A stretch of 64,000 bases of DNA from Ameyamaea chiangmaiensis (GTDB lineage Bacteria > Pseudomonadota > Alphaproteobacteria > Acetobacterales > Acetobacteraceae). The translations under genes were made by a program, and so were the position numbers. The DNA lies in contig NZ_BAPT01000007.1 in assembly GCF_025995235.1 (NCBI RefSeq), positions 62,001 to 126,000 of the forward strand. Reading direction: 5' to 3'. The notes under the pieces were generated by a model. It was given only the letters and a program-made list of their open reading frames with translations. It was not told where the DNA came from and did not search any database. Of the stretch, positions 45,167 through 54,461 are shown in pieces. Numbering within the stretch: position 1 is the first letter of the stretch; each line of letters starts with the position of its first letter.

Positions 45167-45967
45167 ATGACGAGCGACCCTGCCGGCACACACCCCCCGT
45201 CCGAGGCGTTGCGCGTGGCGTTCGTGGCCGCGCCGACCGACACCGCGCGCACAAGTTTGCGGCGGCTGGAAAAGCGGTATGGCGCGGTGCCGTTCGACCA
45301 GGCCGGGGTCGTCGTCTGCCTTGGAGGTGACGGCTTCATGCTGGAGACTCTGCATCGCCTGCTGGGGCGCGAGGTGCCCGTCTACGGCATGAATTGCGGC
45401 TCGGTCGGCTTTCTGATGAATCCGTTCCATGAAGAGGGCCTCATGGAGCGTCTTCGCGCGGCGCAGGGCGCGGAGCTTCATCCCCTGCGCATGATCGCCA
45501 CAACCTGCGACGGCCAGACGATCGAGGCCCTGGCGCTCAATGATGTCTTTTTGTTCCGCCAGACCCGGCAGGCCGCCAAGATCCAGGTCGAGGTCGACGC
45601 GCGGGTGCGTATGGAAGAACTGATCTGCGACGGCATCCTGTTGGCGACGCCAGCCGGATCGACGGCCTATAATCTGTCCGCGCACGGGCCGATCGTTCCG
45701 CTGTCGGCCAATCTTCTGCCGCTGACGCCGATCAGTGCCTTCCGACCCCGGCGCTGGCGCGGCGCGCTCTTGCCGTCCCACGCGCATGTGCGCTTCGGCA
45801 TTCTCGAGCACGAAAAGCGCCCGGTGGCGGCCGTCGCCGACTTTACCGAGGTGCGCGACGTGATCGACGTGCGTATCCACGAGGACCGGTCGATCACCAC
45901 GCGTATCCTGTTCGACCCCGACCGCAATCTGTCGGAGCGGATCATCTCCGAGCAGTTCACGGCCTGA
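45167..45967 (+). CDS. nadK: NAD kinase
   Basis: A 266-residue ATP-NAD kinase with the GGDG motif in VVCLGGDGFMLETLHRL, MNCGSVGFLMN and the conserved region ICDGILLATPAGSTAYNLSAHGPIVPL. The usual NE motif is ND here (ALNDVFLFR). It phosphorylates NAD to NADP. The start at 45167 is chosen because it begins a family-like N terminus; there is no strong ribosome site. Confidence 0.95.
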   Translation: MTSDPAGTHPPSEALRVAFVAAPTDTARTSLRRLEKRYGAVPFDQAGVVVCLGGDGFMLETLHRLLGREVPVYGMNCGSVGFLMNPFHEEGLMERLRAAQGAELHPLRMIATTCDGQTIEALALNDVFLFRQTRQAAKIQVEVDARVRMEELICDGILLATPAGSTAYNLSAHGPIVPLSANLLPLTPISAFRPRRWRGALLPSHAHVRFGILEHEKRPVAAVADFTEVRDVIDVRIHEDRSITTRILFDPDRNLSERIISEQFTA

Positions 45968-46089
45968 GCCGCCGTGCGCCGGCCGGGTTCGGCTGGGAGC
46001 GTTTCCCGACCGCGGCATCTGCCGCTTGCCCCGCCCGGCGCGTCCCACTAGGACTTTGCGCCCAAGAGTCGGTGACGGGAGACACTCAG

Positions 46090-46836
46090 ATGGGACGCAT
46101 TGCCGTCGAACTCGTGCCGCGCGACGCGGACAACCTTCTGGCCGACGCGCGGATGGTGCGCGACTGCTTTCCGGTCGCCGACACGATCAATATCCCCGAT
46201 CTTCTGCGCCTGCCTCTGCGCAGCTGGGACGCCGCGCGCATGGTGCGCGAGGCCGGTCTGACCGGGGCGGCCGTGCCGCATGTGCGCGCGATCGACATCG
46301 CACCGGACGGCCCGCTACCCGGTCTCGATGACCCCGACCTGCGCGAAATCCTGGTCGTGCGCGGCGATCCGCCGGCCGATCTGCGACACACCGTCTATCC
46401 CAACACAGCCGAGGACGTGATCGCGCGGTATCGCCGTGCCGCGCCGCATCTGCGGATCTACGCCGCCTTCGACCCATACCGTCGCGCGCCCTACCGGGAG
46501 CTGGAGGCGATGCGGCGCAAGCGGGACGCCGGCGCGGACGGGTTTTTCACCCAACCGCTGTTCGACCGAAAAATGCTGGATCTGTGTCTGGAATGGCTGC
46601 GGGGCGAGAGCGTGTTCTGGGGGCTGTCGCCGGTGATCGGCCCGAAGTCGCGCTCCTACTGGGAAACGACGAACCATGTCGTGTTCCCGCGCGATTTCGC
46701 GCCGACGCTCGACGCCAACATCGCTTTCGCGCGCGAGACGATGCGGACGGTCGCGGCCGAAGGCGGCAGCGTCTATCTGATGCCGCTGCGCGTGAGGCTG
46801 GAACGCTATCTGCCGCCCCTGCTCGACCTCGGCTGA
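46090..46836 (+). CDS. Short methylenetetrahydrofolate reductase-like protein
   Basis: A 248-residue TIM-barrel-type protein related to MTHFR (MetF): VELVPRDADNLLADAR at the N terminus, EILVVRGDPPADLR (compare LRGDPP), AFDPYRRAPYRELEAMRRK, GADGFFTQPLFDRKML and WGLSPVIGPKS. True MetF proteins are about 290 residues and start SFEFFPPK. This one is shorter, with VELVPRD in place of that motif, so it may be a divergent subtype. Start at 46090 has GGGAGA upstream. It follows nadK by 122 bases. Confidence 0.75.
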   Translation: MGRIAVELVPRDADNLLADARMVRDCFPVADTINIPDLLRLPLRSWDAARMVREAGLTGAAVPHVRAIDIAPDGPLPGLDDPDLREILVVRGDPPADLRHTVYPNTAEDVIARYRRAAPHLRIYAAFDPYRRAPYRELEAMRRKRDAGADGFFTQPLFDRKMLDLCLEWLRGESVFWGLSPVIGPKSRSYWETTNHVVFPRDFAPTLDANIAFARETMRTVAAEGGSVYLMPLRVRLERYLPPLLDLG

Positions 46837-46885
46837 GCGCGCCCGTGGCATCCGGGCGGAGCAGGAACCCCGCCCGTCAATCGCC

Positions 46886-48409
46886 TCAGAAAAAGCCCAG
46901 CTTGTCTTCGCTGTAGCTGACCAGCATGTTCTTCGTCTGCTGGTAATGGTCGAGGACCATACGGTGCGTCTCCCGACCGACACCGGACTCCTTGTAGCCG
47001 CCAAAGGCCGCGTGCGCCGGATAGGCGTGGTAGCAGTTGATCCATACGCGCCCGGCCTCGATCCCGCGCCCCATGCGGTAGCAACGATTGGCATCGCGTG
47101 ACCATACGCCCGCGCCGAGCCCATAGGGCGTGTCGTTGGCGATCGCCAGCGCTTCGGCCTCGTCCTTGAAGGTGGTCACGGCCAGCACGGGGCCGAAGAT
47201 TTCCTCCTGGAAGATGCGCATCGTGTTGTCGCCGGTGAAGACGGTCGGCTCGACGTAAAAGCCGTCAGCGAACGCGCCACCCAAATCCGGCCGGCCGCCG
47301 CCGGTCCACAACTTGGCGCCTTCCTGCTTGCCCACATCGATGTAGCCCAGAATCTTGTCCTGCTGCATCTTGGAGTTCTGGGCACCCATCATGGTCGACA
47401 GGTCGAGAGGGTTGCCCTGCTGGATCTTCTTCACCCGCTCCATCGCCCGCTCCATGAAGCGTTCGAACACCGATTCCTGCACAAGGGCACGGCTGGGACA
47501 CGAACAGACCTGCCCCTGGTTGAGGGCGAACATCGTAAACCCCTCCAGCGCCTTGTCGAAATAGGCGTCGTCCTCGGCCATCACGTCGGCGAAGAACACG
47601 TTGGGCGACTTGCCGCCAAGTTCGAGGGTGGCGGGGATCAGCAGTTCGGCGGCCGCATGAGCAATGCCGCGTCCGGTCGCCGTGGAGCCGGTGAAGGCGA
47701 TCTTGGCGATGCGCTTGCTGCGCGACAGCGCCGCACCGGCCTCACGCCCCAGTCCGTTGACGATGTTGATAACGCCACCGGGGAACAGGTCACCGATGAT
47801 TTCCATCAGCACAAGAATGCTGGCCGGAGTGGTTTCGGCGGGTTTCATCACGACGCAGTTGCCCGCGGCCAGCGCGGGGGCCAGTTTCCACGCGGCCATC
47901 AGGATCGGAAAATTCCACGGAATGATCTGCGCGACGACGCCCAGCGGTTCGTGAAAGTGATAGGCGACCGTGGTTTCGTCGATCTGGCTGATACCGCCTT
48001 CCTGCGCGCGCAGACAGCCGGCGAAATAGCGGAAATGATCGATGGCCAACGGGATGTCCGCGTTCATCGTCTCACGCAGGGGCTTACCGTTGTCCCAGGT
48101 CTCGGCAGTCGCCAGACGCTCCAGATTCTGTTCCATCCGGTCGGCGGCCTGAAGCAGAAGGTTCGAGCGCTGCGCGTGCGACGTCGCACCCCATGTCCGG
48201 CGTACCTTGTGGGCCGCGTCCAGCGCGCGTTCGACATCGGCCGCCTTGGACGATGGCACCTCGCACAGGATCTGGCCGTTCACCGGCGAGGTATTCTTCA
48301 AATACTCGCCATCGACCGGGGGGACCCATTCGCCCCCGATATAGTTGCCGTAGCGTGCGTTGAACGGCGGTTTGGAGATCCGGGCGGCGTCGGGGCTGAG
48401 AATGTTCAT
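46886..48409 (-). CDS. Aldehyde dehydrogenase (acetaldehyde type, AldB/ExaC-like)
   Basis: A 507-residue NAD(P)-dependent aldehyde dehydrogenase. It shows IIPWNFPILMAAWKLAPALAAG, FTGSTATGRGIAHAA, the general-base glutamate in TLELGGKSPN and the catalytic cysteine in LNQGQVCSCPSRAL, with no gaps. The length and AFGGYKESGVGRETH fit the AldB/ExaC group, which handle acetaldehyde and related aldehydes in alcohol oxidation. The start at 48409 is supported by a family-like N terminus. It is divergent from the amino-acid permease. Confidence 0.93.
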   Translation of the reverse strand: MNILSPDAARISKPPFNARYGNYIGGEWVPPVDGEYLKNTSPVNGQILCEVPSSKAADVERALDAAHKVRRTWGATSHAQRSNLLLQAADRMEQNLERLATAETWDNGKPLRETMNADIPLAIDHFRYFAGCLRAQEGGISQIDETTVAYHFHEPLGVVAQIIPWNFPILMAAWKLAPALAAGNCVVMKPAETTPASILVLMEIIGDLFPGGVINIVNGLGREAGAALSRSKRIAKIAFTGSTATGRGIAHAAAELLIPATLELGGKSPNVFFADVMAEDDAYFDKALEGFTMFALNQGQVCSCPSRALVQESVFERFMERAMERVKKIQQGNPLDLSTMMGAQNSKMQQDKILGYIDVGKQEGAKLWTGGGRPDLGGAFADGFYVEPTVFTGDNTMRIFQEEIFGPVLAVTTFKDEAEALAIANDTPYGLGAGVWSRDANRCYRMGRGIEAGRVWINCYHAYPAHAAFGGYKESGVGRETHRMVLDHYQQTKNMLVSYSEDKLGFF

Positions 48410-48534
48410 GGCGTGGCTCTCTCGTTCGAAGACGGAAAGATTCTGTTCTTGCGGATGCCGGTATGGCAGCCGCCAAGACGTAGACCGCATACCCGCTCCG
48501 CGGCAGGGTCTCCCACGCGTATGTGACCCGGCAT

Positions 48535-48556
48535 CCCCACACGTTCGCGTGTTGGG
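48535..48556. other. UUCG-tetraloop hairpin in a divergent intergenic region
   Basis: CCCCACACG, TTCG and CGTGTTGGG form a 9-bp stem with one mismatch closed by a very stable UUCG loop. It lies between the divergent aldehyde dehydrogenase and permease genes, so it could sit in the leader of either transcript. Confidence 0.45.
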
Positions 48557-48677
48557 CTGCGGTCCGCGTCGGTGGCGGGGCGACAGACGACGCGATCGTC
48601 GCGCGTCCGAATTGAATATTGCGCTTGCCACCGAAAAGCCCGATGCAAGGCGGGGGTCCACCAACGGGGAGATATCA

Positions 48678-50087
48678 GTGTCATCGGCCATTCCTGAAGA
48701 TCTTCCCGGCGAGGCACCGGTTATCCCCACAGGCACGCTCAAGGCGCGTCACATCTCGATGATCGCGATCGGCGGGGTCATCGGCGCCGGACTGTTCATC
48801 AGCAGCAGCGCCGCGATCGCCGCGGCTGGCCCTGCCATCCTGATCGGCTATCTCGCGACGGGTGGTCTGGTGGTGCTGATCATGCGCATGCTGGGCGAAA
48901 TGCTGATCGCGCAGCCGCGTCTGGGCTCGTTCGTCGATTACATCCGGGCCGGGAATGGCGCCTGGGCCGGGTTTCTGGCCGGGTGGCTGTATTATTTCTT
49001 CTGGACCATCACGATCGGCAGCGAGGCGATCGGGGGTGCCCTGATCCTGCGCGACTGGGTCGCGGTCCCGGTCTGGGCCCTGTCCGTCGGGCTGGTCATG
49101 CTGGTCCTGCTGATCAACGTCGCGGCGGTCCATCTGTTCGGCGAATGCGAATTCTGGCTGTCGCTGAGCAAGATCGTGTGTCTGATCGGTTTCAGCGGCA
49201 TCGCCATGCTCTATGCCCTGCATATCCTCGGGCACGACGTGCATGTATGGGGCAATCTGACCGCGCACGGGGGCTTTGCCCCGCATGGCTGGATCGCGGT
49301 CGTCTCCGCTATCCCGACGCTGATGTTCTCGATGATGGGGTCCGAGGTCGCCACCGTCGCCGCGGCTGAAAGCCAGGACGCCGAAGCCAGCGTCGCGCGC
49401 GTGACGCGCTCGGTCGGCATGCGGATCGCGGTGTTCTATATCGTGTCGATTGCCCTCGTGCTGTGCGTCGTGCCGTGGACGTCGATTGCGCCGGGGCAGT
49501 CGCCGTTCGTGGTGGCGATGGAGGCGATGGGCGTGCCCGGCGCCGCGCTGATCCTGCGGATCGTCGTGCTGAGCGCGGTGACGTCGTGCCTGAACTCCTC
49601 GATCTACATCACGTCGCGCACGCTGGCCGGTCTGGCGTCACAGGGGGACGCGCCACGCCGGTGCGCGCATCTGTCGGACAACGGCGTTCCGGTGCGCGCG
49701 GTGGTGCTCAGCAGCGTGCTGGGTCTGATGGTCGCGTTCTGCTCGATCCTGTCGCCCAACGGCATATTCGCCTTTCTGGTCGGGGCCAGCGGCGCGGTCA
49801 TTCTGTTCGTCTATTTTCTGATCGTGCGCGCCCACAAGCGACTACGCGCCACGATGGCCGCACGCGGCACGCTGCCGCAGGCGTTTCGGCTGCGGTTCTG
49901 CCCGCTGTGGAACAACCTGGCGATGGGCGCGATTGCGCTGGTCGTCATCGCCATGGCACTGACGCCCTCGCAACGCCCGACGGTCATCGCCAGTCTGGGC
50001 ACGACGGCCGTGACGCTGGCGGCCTTCGTCGTGACGCGGCGAACGTTGGCCCCGACCGGCCCGCACAGGGAGGAGCACCGCGCATGA
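48678..50087 (+). CDS. Amino acid permease (APC superfamily, AAT family)
   Basis: A 469-residue 12-TM amino acid permease. It has HISMIAIGGVIGAGLFISSSAA (TM1 with the GxxxGxGLF motif) and GPAILIGYLATGGLVVLIMRMLGEM (TM2), with SEVATVAAAESQDAE in the middle. These fit the GabP/AnsP/CycA group. The GTG at 48678 with GGGGAG upstream is the best start. It shares an ATGA overlap with mazG, so the two are co-transcribed. Substrate is not known. Confidence 0.9.
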   Translation: MSSAIPEDLPGEAPVIPTGTLKARHISMIAIGGVIGAGLFISSSAAIAAAGPAILIGYLATGGLVVLIMRMLGEMLIAQPRLGSFVDYIRAGNGAWAGFLAGWLYYFFWTITIGSEAIGGALILRDWVAVPVWALSVGLVMLVLLINVAAVHLFGECEFWLSLSKIVCLIGFSGIAMLYALHILGHDVHVWGNLTAHGGFAPHGWIAVVSAIPTLMFSMMGSEVATVAAAESQDAEASVARVTRSVGMRIAVFYIVSIALVLCVVPWTSIAPGQSPFVVAMEAMGVPGAALILRIVVLSAVTSCLNSSIYITSRTLAGLASQGDAPRRCAHLSDNGVPVRAVVLSSVLGLMVAFCSILSPNGIFAFLVGASGAVILFVYFLIVRAHKRLRATMAARGTLPQAFRLRFCPLWNNLAMGAIALVVIAMALTPSQRPTVIASLGTTAVTLAAFVVTRRTLAPTGPHREEHRA

Positions 50088-50932
50088 ACACGCATGACAC
50101 CGGAGCGAGCCAGCCGGCCGCTGCCAGCCCCACCGACGCCCCCGGCGAAATCGCGCGGCTGCTAGACATCATGGTGCGTCTGCGCGACCCCAAAACCGGC
50201 TGTCCCTGGGACCGGGTCCAGGATTTCGACACGATCGCCCCTTACGCCATCGAGGAGGCCTACGAGGTCGCTGATGCGATCGCCCGGCGGGACTGGACCG
50301 CGCTGCCCGATGAACTGGGCGATCTGCTGCTGCAAATCGTCTACCATGCCCGGATGGCTGAAGAGGCGGGGCGGTTCGATTTCGCGGCCGTCGCGCGGGG
50401 GATCGCCGACAAGATGGTGCGCCGACACCCGCATGTGTTCGGCCAGGCCACCCTGACGCCCGACCTGTGGGAGGCGGAAAAGGCACGCGAGCGCGCAGCC
50501 CGGCGCGAGAGCGGAACCTTGGCGGGCATTCCCGTCGACCTGCCGGCGCTGCTGCGTGCCCGCAAGATCAGCGCACGCGCCGCGCGTGTGGGCTTCGACT
50601 GGCCCGATGCGACTGCCGTGCTGGCGCATCTGAAGGCCGAGATCGTGGAACTGGAAGCCGAGTTCGATGGCGCCGATCCCGAGCGTCTGGCCGATGAACT
50701 GGGCGATGTGCTGTTCTGCGCGGCCAGTCTGGCGCGCAAGCTCGATCTCGATCCCGAAGCCTGCCTGCGCCAGGGCAACGCGAAATTCATACGTCGTTTC
50801 GAGGCGATGGAACGCAGTTTCGCCCAGGAGGGCATGGCGCTTTCGACGCTGCCGGTCGACGCGATGGAAGACCGCTGGCAGGCCGTCAAACGATCACTTC
50901 GGACGCCTCCGCCAGCCCGCGACGCGGACTGA
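50084..50932 (+). CDS. mazG: Nucleoside triphosphate pyrophosphohydrolase MazG
   Basis: A 282-residue protein with two MazG units: CPWDRVQDFDTIAPYAIEEAYEVADAI then DELGDLLLQIVYHARMAEE, and a second EIVELEAEFDGAD with DELGDVLFCAASLARKL. The acidic residues of each helix bind Mg2+. It hydrolyses NTPs and dNTPs to monophosphate and pyrophosphate. The ATG at 50084 overlaps the permease stop and follows AGGGAGGAG. A GC-rich hairpin comes just after its stop. Confidence 0.95.
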   Translation: MNTHDTGASQPAAASPTDAPGEIARLLDIMVRLRDPKTGCPWDRVQDFDTIAPYAIEEAYEVADAIARRDWTALPDELGDLLLQIVYHARMAEEAGRFDFAAVARGIADKMVRRHPHVFGQATLTPDLWEAEKARERAARRESGTLAGIPVDLPALLRARKISARAARVGFDWPDATAVLAHLKAEIVELEAEFDGADPERLADELGDVLFCAASLARKLDLDPEACLRQGNAKFIRRFEAMERSFAQEGMALSTLPVDAMEDRWQAVKRSLRTPPPARDAD

Positions 50933-50940
50933 GCCGGGGG

Positions 50941-50957
50941 CGGCGGCACGGCCGCCG
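50941..50957 (+). terminator. Hairpin after mazG
   Basis: CGGCGGC-ACG-GCCGCCG, a 7-bp stem with a 3-base loop, starting 8 bases after the mazG stop. It separates the permease-mazG unit from the promoter of the glycosyltransferase cluster. Confidence 0.55.
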
Positions 50958-50984
50958 GCTTTCGCGCGGGCAAAATCCCCTTAT

Positions 50985-51012
50985 TTTACAGGACGCCGAT
51001 TGCGCTTATAAA
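50985..51012 (+). promoter_or_regulatory. Probable promoter of the discoidin-glycosyltransferase cluster
   Basis: TTTACA (50985-50990), a 16-base spacer and TATAAA (51007-51012), a strong sigma-70-like pair in an otherwise GC-rich stretch. Transcription would begin about 20 bases before the GTG of the discoidin-domain gene. Confidence 0.65.
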
Positions 51013-51038
51013 CGGAGCGCTGACGAGAAGGGCTGAGA

Positions 51039-53006
51039 GTGCGGAATCTTGCGCTGAACCGACCGGTGAAAATGAGTTCTGTCGCGGCCGAGGGCGCGCC
51101 GACGGCGGTGGACGGTGTTGCGGTCGACGGAACGGCGTTCACGTCATGCCCCGAGTGGTTTCCCTGGTGGCAGGTCGATCTGGGTCATGACGCCCTGATC
51201 GAAGGCATCGACCTGACCAACAGCGACACCGACCCGGACCGGCTGCGGCTGTTCTCGCTCCTGGTGTCGCAGGACGGCCAGCACTGGTCGAGCGTCTGGT
51301 CCAAGGTCGATCACACGCCGATCGGTGGTCCCGGGGCGGTGTTCGCGGTGCGGCTGGCCCAGCCGGCGCGCGGGCGCTTCGTCCGCGTCCGGGCGGACGG
51401 GCACATGGCCCTCGATATCGGCGGCTGCGCGGTTCTCGGTGTCGAGAGCTATATCCCGTGGGAGGAACTGCCGGTCCCGGTGCCACCCACGGGTGCCGCA
51501 CGGCGGGTCGCGTTCTCGGTCCTGTTCGCCGAGACCGACGCCTATCTGTTCCGGCTGATCGACAACTTCCTTGCCCGCACCGACGACAATTGTGTGTTGT
51601 TCGTCAATTTTCCCGCCGCCCGCACCATTCCCCCCGAGGCCCTGACGCTGTCGGACCGCGTCGTCGTGTTCAACGGCCCGACCCCGCGCGAAAAATGGGG
51701 CAACACACTTCTGGTCGGTCATCTGGAATGTTTTGCCCGCGCGCGGGCCACGACGCCCGCCTTCGGCTGGTTCTGCACGATCGCGTCCAACAGTCTCTTC
51801 ATCAAACCGTTCGACCTAGTCGCGACACTTGAACAGGTGGCGCAGGGTCACAAGGTCCCGGCCGCCGCCGAACGGTCGTACGACAACGACATGAACGTGC
51901 CGGTTGGCACGGTGCCGGACAACGCCACCTGGATGTGGATCCACCTGCAGGGCACGCAGTCCCTCCATCCTTATCTCCGCGAGGAAATGGGGCTCGAGAC
52001 ACTGTCGGTGACGCAGATCGAGGGGCTGTTCGCGTCCATGGCGGACTGGTCTTTGGTGTACGAACGGCTGCCGGCCATCTTCGGCATGACGCCCCATTTG
52101 CAACCGCAGTTCTATATGGCGCTTGAGGAATCGCTGCCGGTCACGATCTTCAACCGGTTCGGGTCCGGCCTGTACACGCATATCTGCTACATGTTCTGGC
52201 GCGGCGCGCGCGTCGCCGGGGTCGACGACGTACTGGCCCTCCCGCACCGGCTGCCGGCGCACCTGGCAATGCTCAAATGGTTCGATCGCAATCCCGACGA
52301 TCCGGCCACCACACTCGTGACGCACGAATGGGGCCGCGCCTTCACCCAGTTGTTCGACGAGGCGCGGACCCTCTCGCCCATGGCGGCCCTCAAGCGCCGG
52401 CTGCTGTTGCGTCGCCTTGAGGACGCGCTGCGCGCGCGCGAGGTCTACGCACCGCTTAGTCCCCTCTGGTCCGATGCGCGAACCGCGTTGCCCACCCTGA
52501 TCTGCACCGCGCGCGATCTGGAGGTCACGCGACGGATGGTTTCGCTAGCCGCCCTGAACCCGGCGGTGACACGCGAAGACGCGGCGTTCGTGTTTCTCGA
52601 AGGCCTGAACGACCGGATCCAGCTGTCGGTGGAGATCACGCCGACGGCCGACGGCGACCGCCTGTTCATCGCATGCGGTGCCGGAACGGCGCCACCGGAC
52701 GGGCTGGATGAGGTCGAAACACTGGTCGGCTATCTCTATCTTTCGCCACTGGTGAATGCCGCCCTGTTCCGCGTCTCGGTCGATGTGGAACCCGATGCCG
52801 AACAGCGGCGCGTGACCAGCCGCTTGGTCGTCCATGACGCCACGGGCTACCATGTGGTGACCCCCGACGTAGTGGAGATAACCACCGAGGGGCAACATCA
52901 TTACATAGCGGCGCGATCACCCGATCCGCAGGGCCATGTCTGGATCGGCCTGCCGCTGTATCGCCAGCAGGCGGTCACCTGCATCATCGCCGCCTGCCCG
53001 TCCTGA
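51039..53006 (+). CDS. Discoidin-domain protein with glycosyltransferase-like core, paralogue 1
   Basis: A 655-residue cytoplasmic-type protein with no signal peptide. Residues 1-140 form a discoidin (F5/8 type C) module: RNLALNRPVKMSS, WFPWWQVDLGHDALIEGIDL, LVSQDGQHWSSVWS and ARGRFVRVRADG. Residues 150-480 carry a glycosyltransferase-like core: FVNFPAARTIPP, EKWGNTLLVGHLECFARA, FCTIASNSLFIKP, ATQIEGLFA-type VTQIEGLFASMADW and MALEESLPVTIF. No DxD motif is present; the acidic ALEE/SLP motif resembles the catalytic region of GT14-type enzymes, which is inference. The last 150 residues form a beta-rich domain. GTG at 51039 has AGAAGGG upstream. It is the first gene of a cluster with GH32, HAD and nucleotidyltransferases; its paralogue is at 59825. 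Confidence 0.75.
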   Translation: MRNLALNRPVKMSSVAAEGAPTAVDGVAVDGTAFTSCPEWFPWWQVDLGHDALIEGIDLTNSDTDPDRLRLFSLLVSQDGQHWSSVWSKVDHTPIGGPGAVFAVRLAQPARGRFVRVRADGHMALDIGGCAVLGVESYIPWEELPVPVPPTGAARRVAFSVLFAETDAYLFRLIDNFLARTDDNCVLFVNFPAARTIPPEALTLSDRVVVFNGPTPREKWGNTLLVGHLECFARARATTPAFGWFCTIASNSLFIKPFDLVATLEQVAQGHKVPAAAERSYDNDMNVPVGTVPDNATWMWIHLQGTQSLHPYLREEMGLETLSVTQIEGLFASMADWSLVYERLPAIFGMTPHLQPQFYMALEESLPVTIFNRFGSGLYTHICYMFWRGARVAGVDDVLALPHRLPAHLAMLKWFDRNPDDPATTLVTHEWGRAFTQLFDEARTLSPMAALKRRLLLRRLEDALRAREVYAPLSPLWSDARTALPTLICTARDLEVTRRMVSLAALNPAVTREDAAFVFLEGLNDRIQLSVEITPTADGDRLFIACGAGTAPPDGLDEVETLVGYLYLSPLVNAALFRVSVDVEPDAEQRRVTSRLVVHDATGYHVVTPDVVEITTEGQHHYIAARSPDPQGHVWIGLPLYRQQAVTCIIAACPS

Positions 53007-53062
53007 CCAGCGAGACGTCCGTCGTCAGAATCTCCGGGATGGCCCGAGAGGGGGAGCAGACC

Positions 53063-54409
53063 ATGGCAGCACCACCAAGACCGGCCGACCCGAACTGGCC
53101 GATTTTCCACGCGCGTCCCCGTGCGCACTGGATCAACGATCCCTGCGGCCCGATCGTCGTCGACGGCCGTTGTCATCTGTTTTTCCAGTACAACCCCTTC
53201 GGTGCCGCGTGGGGCAACATGCATTGGGGACACCTGAGCAGCCACGACCTCGTGCACTGGCGGCAGGAACCGATCGCGCTGGTCCAGCGGCCCGACGGCC
53301 CGGATCGCGACGGCGTGTTCACCGGCTGCGTCGTCATGGACGGCCCGACACCCACCGCATTGTATACCGGTATACGACCGGAGGTGCAGTGCATCGCCAC
53401 CGCATCGCCCGATCTGCGGGCCTGGACACAGGAAACGGCACCAATCCTCCTGGATCATCCGCCCGGCATGACGCTGACCGGCTTTCGCGATCCGCAGGTC
53501 TTCGCCGACTCGAACGGGGGTTGGGAGATGGTGCTGGGAGCGGGGCTCGAGCATGGACTGGGCGCCGTGCTGCTCTATCGCAGCATGACCCTGCGTGACT
53601 GGACGTTCGAGGGCGTCCTGTACCAGACCCCACACGCGGTCGAGACCGATGCGACCTGTGAATGCCCCGACCTTTTTCAACTCGGGGGTCGCGACGTGCT
53701 GCTGTATTCCCGCGCCCGCGCCTGCGTGGCGCTGCTGGGCGAGCGTCACGACGCACGGTTCACGGTGGCCCGCGTCATGCGGCTGAGCCATGGCGTCGGT
53801 TACGCGGTCAAGACGATGCTCGATGACCAGGGGCGCCGCGTGGCCTGGGAATGGCTGACCGAAACACGCCCGGAGACGGCGTATGTCGCCGCCGGCTGGG
53901 CCGGGGTGATGTCGCTTCCGCGCGTGCTGACTCTGACAGCCGACGGGTCCGTGCACGTGGCACCTCACCCGGCGATCGACGCGCTGGAGGGCGACACGGT
54001 CGAGCGCGCAGGCGATGTATTTTCCCTGCCGGTCGGCGCGTCTGCGACCCGGGCGTTCCGCCTGCGTCTTCACGCCGATCTGGCGCAGCCGGGATCAGTG
54101 CGGCTTGAAAGCGATCGCCTGCTGTTCGCCCTGACCCTCGCGCCGTCCGCGGAGGGCTGCACCCTGACGTGCGGCGACACACGCGTCACGCTGGACACGC
54201 AGACCGCCCTCGCACTGGATGTGCTGGTCGATGGCTCGGTCGTGGAAGTCTTTACCGACGGCGGACTCTGCGTCGCGGAGCGGTTCTACGCCGATACGAC
54301 CACCGCCTGCCGGGTAAGCCTTCGCGGCGGCTGCACCGACGCACGGGCGCGGATGGTGCTGATGACAAGCGCGTCGCAGCCCACTACGATTGCGGGCGGC
54401 CCCGGATAA
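53063..54409 (+). CDS. Glycoside hydrolase family 32 (sucrose/fructan hydrolase)
   Basis: A 448-residue GH32 enzyme: five-blade propeller with the nucleophile in HWINDPCGP (Asp26), the transition-state stabiliser RDP in GFRDPQVF (about residue 142) and the acid/base glutamate in ECPDLF (about residue 200), then a C-terminal beta-sandwich (DVLVDGSVVEVFTDGG). The usual WINDPNG reads WINDPCG, so the Asn next to the nucleophile region is replaced by Cys. No signal peptide: it should be cytoplasmic and act on sucrose, sucrose phosphate or a related fructoside. The ATG at 53063 follows GGGGGAG. It lies 56 bases after the discoidin gene. Confidence 0.9.
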   Translation: MAAPPRPADPNWPIFHARPRAHWINDPCGPIVVDGRCHLFFQYNPFGAAWGNMHWGHLSSHDLVHWRQEPIALVQRPDGPDRDGVFTGCVVMDGPTPTALYTGIRPEVQCIATASPDLRAWTQETAPILLDHPPGMTLTGFRDPQVFADSNGGWEMVLGAGLEHGLGAVLLYRSMTLRDWTFEGVLYQTPHAVETDATCECPDLFQLGGRDVLLYSRARACVALLGERHDARFTVARVMRLSHGVGYAVKTMLDDQGRRVAWEWLTETRPETAYVAAGWAGVMSLPRVLTLTADGSVHVAPHPAIDALEGDTVERAGDVFSLPVGASATRAFRLRLHADLAQPGSVRLESDRLLFALTLAPSAEGCTLTCGDTRVTLDTQTALALDVLVDGSVVEVFTDGGLCVAERFYADTTTACRVSLRGGCTDARARMVLMTSASQPTTIAGGPG

Positions 54410-54461
54410 CGGACGGCGCATTTCACCGGCCGCCTGGCCCGAGAGGAGAGGACGACCCCGC

